A stretch of 64,000 nucleotides of DNA from Chloroherpetonaceae bacterium (GTDB taxonomy: Bacteria > Bacteroidota > Chlorobiia > Chlorobiales > Thermochlorobacteraceae), in assembly GCA_033763895.1 (NCBI GenBank), contig JANRJQ010000004.1, positions 434,001 through 498,000 on the forward strand, written 5' to 3'. Below are positions 9,882 through 18,887 of this stretch, piece by piece. The stretch's first letter is position 1, and the number at the start of each line of letters is the position of its first letter. The position numbers were made by a program, and so were the translations under genes. The notes beneath the pieces are model-generated. The model was not told the DNA's origin. It saw nothing but the letters and a program-made list of their open reading frames with translations, and searched no databases.

Positions 9882-10952
9882 CTATAAATTTTTGAGTCCG
9901 TTCATGCTTGGCTCTTCGTGAGAAAGGCAGTGAATTGCCCCAAGGCCCCATATCAAGTTATAACAATCAATTCCTTGTACTCGCCTTGTTGGAAAACACT
10001 TCTGCAATACTTCAAGTGCTTTAATATCATTTTTTGATCGAAACGTAGGAACAAGCACCGTGTTATTGGCAATATAAAAATTGGCATAGCTTGCCGGCGA
10101 GCGCTGTCCGTCATGAATAACCGGTGTTGGCATTGGAATCGTAACGATTCGAAAAGGATTGCCATCTTGATCGGTAAAGGTTTTCAGTTTCTCATAATTC
10201 TCTTTCAAAATTTCATAATTCTCATCAGAAGGATCATCTTCTATTGCGGTAACGATGGTATTTGCATCCACAAATCTTGAAATATCATCGATATGCCCAT
10301 CGGTATCATCACCCACAATTCCCTCGCCAAGCCAAAGGATTTTGCTCATCCCCAAGTGATCAATAAGGGACTTTTCGATTTGCTCTTGATTTAAATGCGG
10401 GTTTCGGTTTGGATTTAAAAGGCATGATGTGGTGGTAAGCAATACGCCTTTGCCATTGGTATCTATGGAGCCACCTTCCATTATGATTTTGGGATAATGA
10501 ACTGGCAAATTTTTCAAAGCTGCAATTTTGGAAGGGATGTCATCATCCAAGTCGAACGGCGGATACTTTCCTCCCCAAGCGTTATAATCCCAATCAAGAA
10601 TCACCTTTTCAACGCCGCTTGAAGTATGACGAAGCACAAACATTGGCCCGTGATCGCGGCACCACGCATCGTTCGTTGGGAAGTGAAAGTATTGAATATT
10701 CGGTACTGCGTCGCGAATGATTCCCGCTTCTTCTACTCGGCGGCGAATATCGGCCTCCATTTCAGCACCAAGCACATTGATACAAACTTTTTCATGAGGG
10801 CATAAAAAGCGAACGATTTCTATACAAGCTTCCCAAACCAAATTCATATCCATATCAGGCCACGATTCCTGCTTATGCGGCCAAGAAAGCCACGTCGCTT
10901 CATGTTCAGCCCACTCCGGAGGCATAAAAAATCCTTGTTCCTTTAGTGTCAT
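9882..10952 (-). CDS. Agmatine deiminase family protein
   Basis: The family hydrolyses agmatine to N-carbamoylputrescine and ammonia on the route from arginine to putrescine. Diagnostic segments are MPPEWAEHEATWLSWPH, WCRDHGPMFV, GGSIDTNGKGVLLTT, GDDTDGHIDD and the active-site cysteine in GAIHCLSHEEP (C342 of 356). The start at 10952 is chosen because family members begin just before MPPEWAEH. An in-frame start at 11024 would overlap the MFS gene. No N-carbamoylputrescine amidohydrolase (aguB) lies nearby. A peptidyl-arginine deiminase role is a less likely alternative. Confidence 0.9.
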   Translation of the reverse strand: MTLKEQGFFMPPEWAEHEATWLSWPHKQESWPDMDMNLVWEACIEIVRFLCPHEKVCINVLGAEMEADIRRRVEEAGIIRDAVPNIQYFHFPTNDAWCRDHGPMFVLRHTSSGVEKVILDWDYNAWGGKYPPFDLDDDIPSKIAALKNLPVHYPKIIMEGGSIDTNGKGVLLTTTSCLLNPNRNPHLNQEQIEKSLIDHLGMSKILWLGEGIVGDDTDGHIDDISRFVDANTIVTAIEDDPSDENYEILKENYEKLKTFTDQDGNPFRIVTIPMPTPVIHDGQRSPASYANFYIANNTVLVPTFRSKNDIKALEVLQKCFPTRRVQGIDCYNLIWGLGAIHCLSHEEPSMNGLKNL

Positions 10953-11001
10953 ATCAATAAAATATTTTTCATTTCGATAAGTCTGAAAAGCTACACAAAA
11001 G

Positions 11002-12300
11002 TTAGCCTGAGTTTTTTCGTTCACGAAAATTTAACAGTGAAAGCTCACGGATTGATTTCGATTTCCACGCCGTAACCAACACCACGAAAAGGGTCATTCC
11101 TCCACCAAAAATAACCGAAGGAATTACACCCATTAACCGTGCAGCAACTCCTGATTCAAAGGCACCGATTTCATTTGATGAACCAATGAAAATATTATTG
11201 ACTGCCGAAACCCTTCCACGCATGTGATCTGGTGTCGAGAGCTGTAACACTGTTGACCTTATGACCACACTAATTTCGTCAAATGCACCACTGAGCAACA
11301 AAAGGAAACAAGAAAGCAGAAATATACTCGAAAGTGCAAAGCCTATCATCGAAAGCCCAAAACCCGCCACAGCAAGCAAAAGAATTTTACCCGCATTCTC
11401 CTTTGGCGGATGATGTGCCATCCAGAAGGCCATAACAACAGCTCCAATTGCAGGAGAAGCTCTTAAAATGCCTAAACCTTCGGCCCCAACATTTAAAATA
11501 TCCGTCGCAAAAATTGGAAGTAAGGCGACGGCACCTCCAAATAAAACGGCAAATAAATCAAGTGAAATCGCGGATATGATTATCGGATTCTGAAATACAA
11601 ATAAAATCCCTTCGCGTATGCTTTGAAATACAGATTCACTTTGATTTCTTTCAGTTCTAATTTTTGGCTCAATCAAAAACACCATCGAAATTGATAAAAT
11701 CATGAGAAGACTATCCAGAAAGTAAACCGATTTTAACCCCAAAAAACCAACCACTAACCCTCCAGCAGCCGGCCCCGAAATCGCTGCCGTTTGCCAAACC
11801 GTACTGCTCCAAGCTGCTGCGTTTGCATAAAGCGATCTTGGAACAATTTCAGCAAAAAGCCCAAATACCGCAGGTGTAAGAAAACCTCTCGCAATACCGC
11901 TGATAAAAATCACAGTATAAATCGGAAATGCACCACTTGATTGAAAAAAATTTGGTGTAAGAAAAAGGAAGAAGTAAAGGAATAGTGAACAACCTAAAAG
12001 GACAAATAGCGAAATAAGAATAATTTGCTTTCGACGGTGAATATCAGCGAGATGACCCGCATAGAGAGCCACGGCAATTGATGGAATCGCTTCTGCAAGC
12101 CCAACAAGCCCAAGTGAAAGTGAATCTTTTGTAATCTCATAAACTTGCCAACCTACCGCGACAGCTTGCATCTGAATGGCTACAGTAAATAAAAAACGCG
12201 CCGCCAAATAAAGCCGGTATTCTGGGAGTTTTAGCGCTGCATAGGCATCTCTCTCCTCTTGTATTATCTTTTGGAATTCTTGCGATTCAGGATGTGGCAT
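11002..12300 (-). CDS. MFS transporter, EntS/MFS_3-like exporter
   Basis: This is a 432-residue protein with about twelve hydrophobic helices. The first-loop motif GHLADIHRRKQI matches the MFS signature G-X-L-A-D-R-X-X-R-[RK]. A second conserved segment, LSTPDHMRGRVSAVNNIF, is typical of the enterobactin-exporter-like MFS_3 group. The ATG at 12300 is preferred over the in-frame TTG at 12318, which lies in the terminator of the upstream tRNA. It heads the minus-strand run that continues into agmatine deiminase. The exported compound cannot be told; polyamine-related export is a speculation from context only. Confidence 0.85.
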   Translation of the reverse strand: MPHPESQEFQKIIQEERDAYAALKLPEYRLYLAARFLFTVAIQMQAVAVGWQVYEITKDSLSLGLVGLAEAIPSIAVALYAGHLADIHRRKQIILISLFVLLGCSLFLYFFLFLTPNFFQSSGAFPIYTVIFISGIARGFLTPAVFGLFAEIVPRSLYANAAAWSSTVWQTAAISGPAAGGLVVGFLGLKSVYFLDSLLMILSISMVFLIEPKIRTERNQSESVFQSIREGILFVFQNPIIISAISLDLFAVLFGGAVALLPIFATDILNVGAEGLGILRASPAIGAVVMAFWMAHHPPKENAGKILLLAVAGFGLSMIGFALSSIFLLSCFLLLLSGAFDEISVVIRSTVLQLSTPDHMRGRVSAVNNIFIGSSNEIGAFESGVAARLMGVIPSVIFGGGMTLFVVLVTAWKSKSIRELSLLNFRERKNSG

Positions 12301-12318
12301 CAGTAAATTATCTATCAA

Positions 12319-12343
12319 TAAAAAAAGCCGGATTTCTCCGGCT
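12319..12343 (-). terminator. Intrinsic terminator after tRNA-Met
   Basis: AGCCGGA (12326-12332) and TCCGGCT (12337-12343) form a 7-bp stem with a 4-base loop. Read on the minus strand it ends in a run of T (12319-12326). It separates the tRNA from the MFS gene. Confidence 0.8.
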
Positions 12344-12347
12344 CGCG

Positions 12348-12421
12348 TGGTGTAGGGGGGAGTCGAACCCCCGACCTCAGGGTTATGAATCCTGTGCTCT
12401 AACCATCTGAGCTACCACACC
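12348..12421 (-). tRNA. tRNA-Met (CAT), elongator type
   Basis: The minus strand folds as a cloverleaf. The acceptor GGTGTGG pairs with CTACACC with discriminator A, the D arm is GCTCAG...GAGC, the anticodon loop is TTCATAA, and the T arm is GGGGG-TTCGACT-CCCCC. The anticodon is CAT. The G-C first pair and the A31/C39 mismatch are seen in elongator tRNA-Met and are not initiator features. A lysidine-modified Ile2 tRNA cannot be wholly excluded. No CCA is encoded. Confidence 0.93.
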
Positions 12422-12557
12422 ATTTCCCTATTGAACAGCATTATACTTTCCAAAAGGGTTGCAAATATACTATTCACCCTTGGGTTAACAAAAGCCTTTC
12501 ACAGATTTCAATTTTCGTTGATTTCAAGGTTATCTTCAATAAATAAATCTATCATCG

Positions 12558-12941
12558 ATGAGTTTTAGTGAACTGAAAAAATTGACCGATGGGCTGCTTT
12601 ACCCAAGCGAATCTGATTTTCCCTTGATCGCGTTTCATTGGCCCGAAGCCAAAAACTTTGATAGCACTTCGATTGAAAAATTCATTGTTTCCCGTTTTTA
12701 TAATAATAAATCCTTTCACCTTGAGCGTTCTATGCATGAGAATTTTTTAGACCCGATTTGCAAAAATGACCCCACAAATCGATTTAATAAATTGAATCAA
12801 TTCATTAACCGTAATCTTAGAAATCCTCAGGCTTTTCTTTTTTCAGAAAATGACAACCCAAGCGAAAAAAAATTATTTATCGTTGGCTCTTTAAATAGCG
12901 GTGAAGCCTGCGGATTTCATACAACACTTATTGAAACCTAA
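12558..12941 (+). CDS. Nuclease A inhibitor (NuiA)-like protein
   Basis: The 127-residue protein has the NuiA-family opening LTDGLLYPSESDFPLIAF and the closing pattern FIVGSLNSGEACGFHTTLIET. Anabaena NuiA binds and blocks the non-specific nuclease NucA. No NucA-type nuclease (DRGH motif) was seen in this window. The protein is somewhat more divergent in the middle. It is the first gene of a plus-strand run leading to the photolyase. The family assignment is from recall of its motifs; inhibitory activity is inferred. Confidence 0.7.
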   Translation: MSFSELKKLTDGLLYPSESDFPLIAFHWPEAKNFDSTSIEKFIVSRFYNNKSFHLERSMHENFLDPICKNDPTNRFNKLNQFINRNLRNPQAFLFSENDNPSEKKLFIVGSLNSGEACGFHTTLIET

Positions 12942-12944
12942 ATC

Positions 12945-13400
12945 ATGCTCGATATTCATAACTCGGCTCAACTCAGTCACTTGCTGAATCAATTGCAGCC
13001 CAAGGAATCCCCAGTTTTCGGAGCCTTTTCTGCTCAAGGGATGATTGAACATCTCTATTTAAGTCTTCAAATTTCAAATGGTAATCTCCCTCAAACATTG
13101 CATTTCCCTGAGAGAAAAGCAGAGATTATTAAACAAAGACTAATCCACTCGCCCAATGAAATTCCGGTAGGGTTTAAATCGCCAATCGTCCCCGATTTAC
13201 CCCCTCCACTGATTTTTGAATCGATTGAAATGGCGAAAACCAATCTACTTACAGCCCTTTCAAATTTTCATCAGTTTTTTCTTGAAAACCCTGATGCGAA
13301 ACCAATGAATCCCACAATGGGCGAGCTCAACAAAACCGAATGGGAAACCTTTCATACCAAGCATTTTACACATCACTTCAAACAGTTTAAGTTGATTTAA
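12945..13400 (+). CDS. DUF1569 (DinB-like) family protein
   Basis: The 151-residue helical protein begins 3 bases after the upstream stop. It shows the DUF1569 marks FGAFSAQGMIEHLYLSLQIS near the start and MGELNKTEWETFHTKHFTHHFKQF at the end. The conserved histidines (MIEHL, KHFTHH) could form a metal site as in DinB-like four-helix proteins. In some Bacteroidota a similar domain is fused to phenylacetate-pathway enzymes. Its role alone is unknown. Confidence 0.7.
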   Translation: MLDIHNSAQLSHLLNQLQPKESPVFGAFSAQGMIEHLYLSLQISNGNLPQTLHFPERKAEIIKQRLIHSPNEIPVGFKSPIVPDLPPPLIFESIEMAKTNLLTALSNFHQFFLENPDAKPMNPTMGELNKTEWETFHTKHFTHHFKQFKLI

Positions 13401-13460
13401 TCGCTTGCGGGAATGTTTACCACTTTTTTTTTGTCGTAAGTCGAAATCGACTCAACTTAA

Positions 13461-13754
13461 ATGACTGTTTTCATCACCAAAACGGCTCAAGGTCATCTCG
13501 AAGAGCTTGTCGCTTCAGGTCAAATTCATTCACGAAGGTTTCGCCTCATTCTTAAAGGTGTTGCTCAGGCAATGCCAATTTTGGAAATTCAATTTGATAT
13601 GATTCCAAGCGATGATGATGCCTTTCTTCGCCAAGCAGGGTTTGAAATTTACATTGATCGAAATTCAAAAAAACATGCCGATGGTGCAATCATCGATTTC
13701 TTAGAAACTCCATTTGGCGGCACTTTAACTGTAGAAAATCCTTACCGCATCTAA
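13461..13754 (+). CDS. IscA/HesB-like protein lacking all cluster cysteines
   Basis: The 97-residue protein follows the A-type iron-sulfur carrier fold: ITKTAQGHLEELV at the start, RRFRLILKG in place of the first cysteine strand, then GFEIYIDRNSKKHADGAIID and TPFGGTLTVENP. These line up with the IscA blocks around its DG-X-X-X-D-F and F-X-X-NPN regions. True carriers hold the cluster with one central and two C-terminal cysteines. Here there is no cysteine anywhere and the chain ends right after NPYRI. It therefore cannot carry a cluster in the usual way. It lies 14 bases before the iron-sulfur photolyase gene, probably in one transcript. Confidence 0.72.
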   Translation: MTVFITKTAQGHLEELVASGQIHSRRFRLILKGVAQAMPILEIQFDMIPSDDDAFLRQAGFEIYIDRNSKKHADGAIIDFLETPFGGTLTVENPYRI

Positions 13755-13768
13755 CTCTATTTCTTCAA

Positions 13769-15301
13769 ATGCCCAACCTTGCTTGGATTATTGGCGATCA
13801 GCTAACCCCCTCTAACTCAGCGCTTCAATTGCTCGAGAAAAAACATGATTATGTCTTGATGGTCGAATCGCTTGAACACGCAAGCCTTCTCAATCATCAC
13901 AAACACAAATTGATACTCTGCTTTTCAGCGATGCGCCATTTTCGGGAAGAACTTATTGAGTTGGGCTATCAAGTGCTTTACTTTGAATTGGAAGAGAATC
14001 ATTCATTCCAGACAGCACTGAAATCAATTTCAAAAAAAAATCATATTAATCGCATTTTCTTAATGGAGCCGCATGAAAAAGCCACCGTTGAATTTGCAAG
14101 TAATTTCAATCACGACCCGAAAATTGAACTCACCCCCAATACAATGTTTCTGACCGATCGGCATGCCTTCATCAAAAAAAATAAGAAAAAAAAACACTTG
14201 GTAATGGAGCCCTTTTATCGAGAAATGAGAAAGAAACACCGTGTACTGTTGGAGAAGAATGGTCAACCAACAGGTGGGGCGTGGAATTTTGATAAAGAAA
14301 ATCGTTTGCCGTTGAAATCCGATGTCAAACTCCCTGAAGTTTATTCTCCAAAAAAAGATAAAATTGATCGCGATGTAATCGGGGCTGTCGAAAAGTATTT
14401 CCCGAATAATCCCGGTCATACACAAGATTTCTCACTTCCGACAACTCGTGAAGAATCAGAAATTTTCTTTCATGATTTTGTCAAGCACCGCCTCCCACTG
14501 TTTGGTAAATATGAAGATGCTATGCTCGCAAACGAAAGTATTCTATTTCATTCCTCTATTTCACCACTTTTGAATATCGGCCTTCTTGACCCTCTTAAGC
14601 TTGTCCGCGATGTTGAAGCTTGCTTCAAAAAAAATCACGCACCGATTAATTCTGTTGAAGGTTTTATACGGCAAATCATTGGTTGGCGTGAATTCATATA
14701 TGCCTGCTATTGGCTTAAAATGTCCGAGACCGATTACCACAAAGAAAATTTTTTTAATAATACTCACAAGCTCCCAGAGTTTTTCTGGACTGGCAATACA
14801 AAAATGAACTGTCTCTCTCAAGTTATTAACCGAGTAATCAAGCACGGATACTCTCATCACATAGAACGCTTGATGATTCTTGGTAATTTTGCTCTGCTTT
14901 TCGGAGTAAAACCCGAAGAAATCAATCAATGGTTTTGGGAGTTTTATGTCGATTCTTATGATTGGGTCGTTACACCAAATGTTATTGGGATGTCTCAATT
15001 TGCAGATGGTGGATTGGTTGCCACAAAGCCCTACGCGGCAAGTGCCAATTATATTTCCAAAATGAGCAACTTTTGTCATAGCTGCAGTTACAATAAAACT
15101 GAGCGAACCGGAAAAAATGCTTGCCCTTTCAACTATTTGTATTGGGATTTCTATCTCCGCAATGAAGAGAAACTCAGAGGAAATTCTCGCATCGGAATGG
15201 CTTACCAACTCCTTGAAAAAAAGTCAGCCGATGAATTGGTTGCGATTCGTACCTCCGCCGATGAATTTCGTGAAAAAATAAAACCCAATTCATATTATTG
15301 A
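13769..15301 (+). CDS. Iron-sulfur bacterial cryptochrome/photolyase (FeS-BCP)
   Basis: A 510-residue flavoprotein of the (6-4) photolyase type (CryPro, PhrB). The N-terminal antenna domain starts NLAWIIGDQLTP. The FAD-binding helical domain includes GFIRQIIGWREFIYACYW and SYDWVVTPNVIGMSQFADGG. Four cysteines at 348, 436, 439 and 452 have the spacing 88/3/13, the same as the 4Fe-4S ligands of Agrobacterium PhrB (350, 438, 441, 454). It should repair UV lesions in light or act as a light sensor. It closes a run that also holds an IscA-like protein. Confidence 0.93.
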   Translation: MPNLAWIIGDQLTPSNSALQLLEKKHDYVLMVESLEHASLLNHHKHKLILCFSAMRHFREELIELGYQVLYFELEENHSFQTALKSISKKNHINRIFLMEPHEKATVEFASNFNHDPKIELTPNTMFLTDRHAFIKKNKKKKHLVMEPFYREMRKKHRVLLEKNGQPTGGAWNFDKENRLPLKSDVKLPEVYSPKKDKIDRDVIGAVEKYFPNNPGHTQDFSLPTTREESEIFFHDFVKHRLPLFGKYEDAMLANESILFHSSISPLLNIGLLDPLKLVRDVEACFKKNHAPINSVEGFIRQIIGWREFIYACYWLKMSETDYHKENFFNNTHKLPEFFWTGNTKMNCLSQVINRVIKHGYSHHIERLMILGNFALLFGVKPEEINQWFWEFYVDSYDWVVTPNVIGMSQFADGGLVATKPYAASANYISKMSNFCHSCSYNKTERTGKNACPFNYLYWDFYLRNEEKLRGNSRIGMAYQLLEKKSADELVAIRTSADEFREKIKPNSYY

Positions 15302-15491
15302 GTATTTGGCTTGATACCTTTATCCCACCTCAAATTTCTCAAACCGCCCCAATTGGTCTATATTCGCACGCCGTTCATCGAGGTCACCACTATGCTGAAC
15401 ACGGCAAAGCACGATTGCGGCTTTTCTATGTTCAGAATGGTTGGTGATAAGCACGATAACTCGGCGTTTATTCACTTAACTCATTATTATT

Positions 15492-17837
15492 ATGGTACAT
15501 ACAAAAGAAATTGATCTCGGTTCTGGCAGAATATTAAAGCTCGAAACCGGAAAACTCGCCAAACAGGCTGATGGTTCTGTCGTTGCAAGCATTGGCGATA
15601 CAATGGTGCTCGCCACGGTTGTTGCTAAAAAAGATGAACCGCCGCTCGGTCAAGATTTTCTTCCGCTTCAAGTTGAATACCGTGAAAAATATTCGGCAGC
15701 TGGTAAATTTCCCGGTGGCTTTGTAAAACGCGAAGGAAAACCAAGTGAAAAGGAAGTTCTCTCTTCCCGCTTAATCGACCGTGCCCTTCGCCCGCTTTTT
15801 CCAGATGGGTATTACAACGAAACTCAAGTTATCGTTAATGTCCTCTCAAGCGATCGATCCAACGATGCCGATGTTCTTGGCGGTGTTGCAGCCTCAGCCG
15901 CACTCTGCCTTTCCGACATTCCCTTCACAACACCGATGTCAGAGGTTCGTGTCGCCAGAATCAACGGTGAATTTGTCTTGAACCCAACGGTCGAAGAACT
16001 TGCCAATACCGAACTCGACATTTGCATTGGAGGCACCGCCGAAACGATTTGCATGCTTGAAGGCGAAATGAAGGAAATTTCTGAAGCTGAAATGCTTGCC
16101 GCCATTCGCTTTGGCCACGAAGCTATTACCAAAATATCAAATGGAATTTCTGAAATGGTTAAAACCGCCGGAAAACCCAAAAGAGCTTTTGTTCCGATGC
16201 TTCCACCTTCAGAATTAAATGCCTATGTCAAAGGTATTTGCTATTCAAAACTTGAAGCCCTTGCCGCCGAGCCGCTTGCAAAAGAAGCTCGTGCAGAGCG
16301 CACCAAAGAGGTTTATCAAGAAACCGTTAAAAAGACACTTGAGAAATTTAAGGCTGAGTTGACCGAAGAAGTCCTCGCCGCTCATCCGGAAAAGGCCGTA
16401 TTTCTTAATGAGAAAATGATCAAAATCGTCATTCACGATCTCGAGCGCGATGCAATGCGCCGTCAGGTCTTAAAAGGCGGTCTTCGTCTCGATGGCAGAA
16501 ATACCAAGCAGATTCGGCCTATTTCAATTGAACTCGGGTTGTTACCACGCGTTCACGGCTCAGCTCTTTTTACTCGCGGAGAAACACAAGCGTTGGTATC
16601 ATTAACGCTTGGCACCAAAAAAGATGAGCAATTGGTGGACACGCTTTACGAAGGCCCATCCAAGAGATTTATGTTGCATTATAATTTTCCGCCCTTCTCT
16701 GTGGGCGAAGTTGGTCGCTTAGGATTTACAGGTCGCCGCGAAATCGGTCACGGTAATCTTGCCGAACGAGCAATTAAAATGATGGCACCAAGCGAATCCG
16801 AGTTTCCTTATTCGATTCGAATTGTTTCCGATATTCTAGAATCTAACGGCTCTTCTTCAATGGCTTCAGTTTGCGGCGGTACACTTGCTGCGATGGATGC
16901 CGGTGTTCCTATGAAAAAGCCTGTTGCTGGAATTGCAATGGGTCTTATCAAAGAAGGAAAAGAATATGCCGTTCTTTCCGATATCCTAGGTAACGAAGAT
17001 CACTTGGGTGATATGGATTTCAAAGTTGCCGGAACAAAAGACGGGATCACCGCATGCCAAATGGATATCAAAATCGATGGGCTCGATTACAAAATTCTTG
17101 AAGAGGCTTTAGCCCAAGCCCGAGAAGGTCGTATGCATATTTTAGGAAAAATGAATGAAGCAATTGTTGCGCCACGAACCGAGCTATCACGCTATGCCCC
17201 AAGATTAACCACCATCAAGGTTCCGGTTGAATCCATCGGTGCTGTGATTGGCAAAGGCGGCGAAACCATTCGCTCCATTACCCTTGAAACCGGTACTGAA
17301 ATTGATATCGCCGATGACGGAACCATCACAATTGCTTCGGTCAGCGGTGAAGCAGCTGAACGCGCTTTGGAAATTATCAAGAGAATTACAAGCGAGCCCG
17401 AAATTGGAACCATCTATGAAAACGCCCTTGTCAAAGAAGTTCGTGATGAACTTGGAGCTTTTGTAGAAATTCTTCCAAAAGTTGAAGGCTTATTGCATAT
17501 TTCTGAACTCGCACATGAGCGTGTTGGAAAAGCAACCGATATCGTTAAAGCAGGCGAACGCATAACGGTTAAATTGCTTGATGTTCAGAAAGATCCGAAG
17601 TCCGGCAAACCACGACTTCGTCTTTCTTTGAAGGCACTAATTCCGATGCCTGAAGGAATGGAAGCACCGAAGCCAAGAGAACCGCGCGAACCGCGTGGCG
17701 ATTATGGCGGGAATCGTGGCGATGGACGCCGTGACAACCGTGGCAATCGTGACCACCGCGGTGACCGTGGCGATCGAGGTGACAGGGGAGATCGGGGCGA
17801 TAGAAATGGCGGTCATCGTGAACCGCGCGGCGAGTAA
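15492..17837 (+). CDS. pnp: Polyribonucleotide nucleotidyltransferase (PNPase)
   Basis: This phosphorolytic 3'-5' exoribonuclease has two RNase PH modules (about residues 5-220 and 310-540), a KH domain (about 555-615, with [10 protein letters not shown]) and an S1 domain (about 620-695). Conserved segments include [28 protein letters not shown] and [16 protein letters not shown]. The last 65 residues are a low-complexity tail rich in Arg, Gly and Asp, with RGD-RGD repeats encoded by imperfect 9-base DNA repeats around 17755-17805. That tail probably binds RNA or a partner. No rpsO lies upstream, unlike many genomes. The 190-base leader before it shows no clear regulatory structure. Confidence 0.97.
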   Translation: MVHTKEIDLGSGRILKLETGKLAKQADGSVVASIGDTMVLATVVAKKDEPPLGQDFLPLQVEYREKYSAAGKFPGGFVKREGKPSEKEVLSSRLIDRALRPLFPDGYYNETQVIVNVLSSDRSNDADVLGGVAASAALCLSDIPFTTPMSEVRVARINGEFVLNPTVEELANTELDICIGGTAETICMLEGEMKEISEAEMLAAIRFGHEAITKISNGISEMVKTAGKPKRAFVPMLPPSELNAYVKGICYSKLEALAAEPLAKEARAERTKEVYQETVKKTLEKFKAELTEEVLAAHPEKAVFLNEKMIKIVIHDLERDAMRRQVLKGGLRLDGRNTKQIRPISIELGLLPRVHGSALFTRGETQALVSLTLGTKKDEQLVDTLYEGPSKRFMLHYNFPPFSVGEVGRLGFTGRREIGHGNLAERAIKMMAPSESEFPYSIRIVSDILESNGSSSMASVCGGTLAAMDAGVPMKKPVAGIAMGLIKEGKEYAVLSDILGNEDHLGDMDFKVAGTKDGITACQMDIKIDGLDYKILEEALAQAREGRMHILGKMNEAIVAPRTELSRYAPRLTTIKVPVESIGAVIGKGGETIRSITLETGTEIDIADDGTITIASVSGEAAERALEIIKRITSEPEIGTIYENALVKEVRDELGAFVEILPKVEGLLHISELAHERVGKATDIVKAGERITVKLLDVQKDPKSGKPRLRLSLKALIPMPEGMEAPKPREPREPRGDYGGNRGDGRRDNRGNRDHRGDRGDRGDRGDRGDRNGGHREPRGE

Positions 17838-17872
17838 GTTCGATTAAATTTTACGATTTAATTCTGGATAAC

Positions 17873-17914
17873 AATCCTCGCTTCGCTAATTTTTCGGAAG
17901 CGAGGATTTTTTTT
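17873..17914 (+). terminator. Intrinsic terminator after pnp
   Basis: AATCCTCGCTTC (17873-17884) pairs perfectly with GAAGCGAGGATT (17897-17908) over a 12-base loop and ends in eight T. Confidence 0.9.
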
Positions 17915-17928
17915 AACTCAAACCTATA

Positions 17929-18783
17929 ATGCTGATGAATTGGCAGGCCATTCTCTTTTCGTTTACAGCAATGATATTTATGCTTGTCATTGCGCGTTAT
18001 GTTTATCAAGCAGTTATGAAAATTAATATGCACGACGCTGTTGTAATGAAAGACTGCCCTTCAATCGGAATTGCCGTTGCTGGATACCTCTTTGGGGTTG
18101 TCCAAATAATAGCGGCCGTTCTTCGCGGGGATGGTCATACCAGTTTTTTAACCGATGCTCTCATTGTTAGCGCCTATGGCATAGGAGGAATCGTGTTGCT
18201 TTCACTTCTGGCTTTATTTGGCTTTAAGTGGATTCATAATATTGATGTGGTCACTGAAGTTGCCAATCGAAATACCGCCGCCGGGATTATTGCTGCAGGA
18301 GGGTTTATCTCAACTTCTTTGGTGATCGCTGGGACAGTTTCAGGAGATAATACAGGCGGCGATTGGTTAACGGCAATCGTATTTTTCCTTGTTGGACAGG
18401 TTTCTCTTCATGTCCTTACAAGACTCTACCGCATTCTGACCGCCTACGACGATGCAATCGAAATAAATAATGGCAACACCGCCGCAGCCCTTGCCTATGC
18501 CGGTGTGATGATTGGTATTGCTCTTGCCATTCATTATGGCCTTCAAGGAGAATTTGTTGGCTACGGCCAAAGTTTGATCGGATATGGGAAATCTCTTCTC
18601 GTGATTATTTTCTTTTACCCAATTCGTCAATTTTTAGTTCAAGGATTGGTTTTAGGATCAGGATTTGCGATTTATGGGGGTGAATTGGATAAGGAAATTG
18701 CTAGAGATAGAAATATCAGTGTCGGAACAATTGAAGCCGCTGCTTATATCGGTACATCGCTCTTAATCACACAGTTAGCTTAA
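17929..18783 (+). CDS. DUF350 family membrane protein, two-repeat form
   Basis: The 284-residue protein has about eight membrane helices, arranged as two DUF350-like halves. Each half carries a short polar loop with related content: MHDAVVMKDCPSIGIAVAGY in the first and DDAIEINNGNTAAALAYAGV in the second, plus NRNTAAGIIAAGGF. The internal duplication fits the UPF0719/DUF350 family. Function is unknown; family members are often near stress or potassium-related genes. It starts right after the pnp terminator and probably has its own promoter. The first or third codon could be the start. Confidence 0.75.
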   Translation: MLMNWQAILFSFTAMIFMLVIARYVYQAVMKINMHDAVVMKDCPSIGIAVAGYLFGVVQIIAAVLRGDGHTSFLTDALIVSAYGIGGIVLLSLLALFGFKWIHNIDVVTEVANRNTAAGIIAAGGFISTSLVIAGTVSGDNTGGDWLTAIVFFLVGQVSLHVLTRLYRILTAYDDAIEINNGNTAAALAYAGVMIGIALAIHYGLQGEFVGYGQSLIGYGKSLLVIIFFYPIRQFLVQGLVLGSGFAIYGGELDKEIARDRNISVGTIEAAAYIGTSLLITQLA

Positions 18784-18826
18784 TACTTTCCTCATAAAAA
18801 AATATTTTGCAATCACAACAGCTGAA

Positions 18827-18859
18827 AAACAAAATGGGGCAAGAGCCCCGTTTTGTTTT
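18827..18859. terminator. Bidirectional terminator between the DUF350 gene and ftsH
   Basis: A long stem, AAACAAAATGGGGC with GCCCCGTTTTGTTT, has a short AAGA loop. It carries A and T tracts on both sides and lies between convergent genes. Confidence 0.8.
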
Positions 18860-18887
18860 GTGTTAATTTCGGTTGTTTCCAATTCAT

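Noticed and set aside
14561-15208. Long 215-codon open frame antisense to the photolyase gene
   Set aside because: It is a shadow of a well-supported gene, has no recognisable motif, and gives a biased composition expected from the complementary strand.
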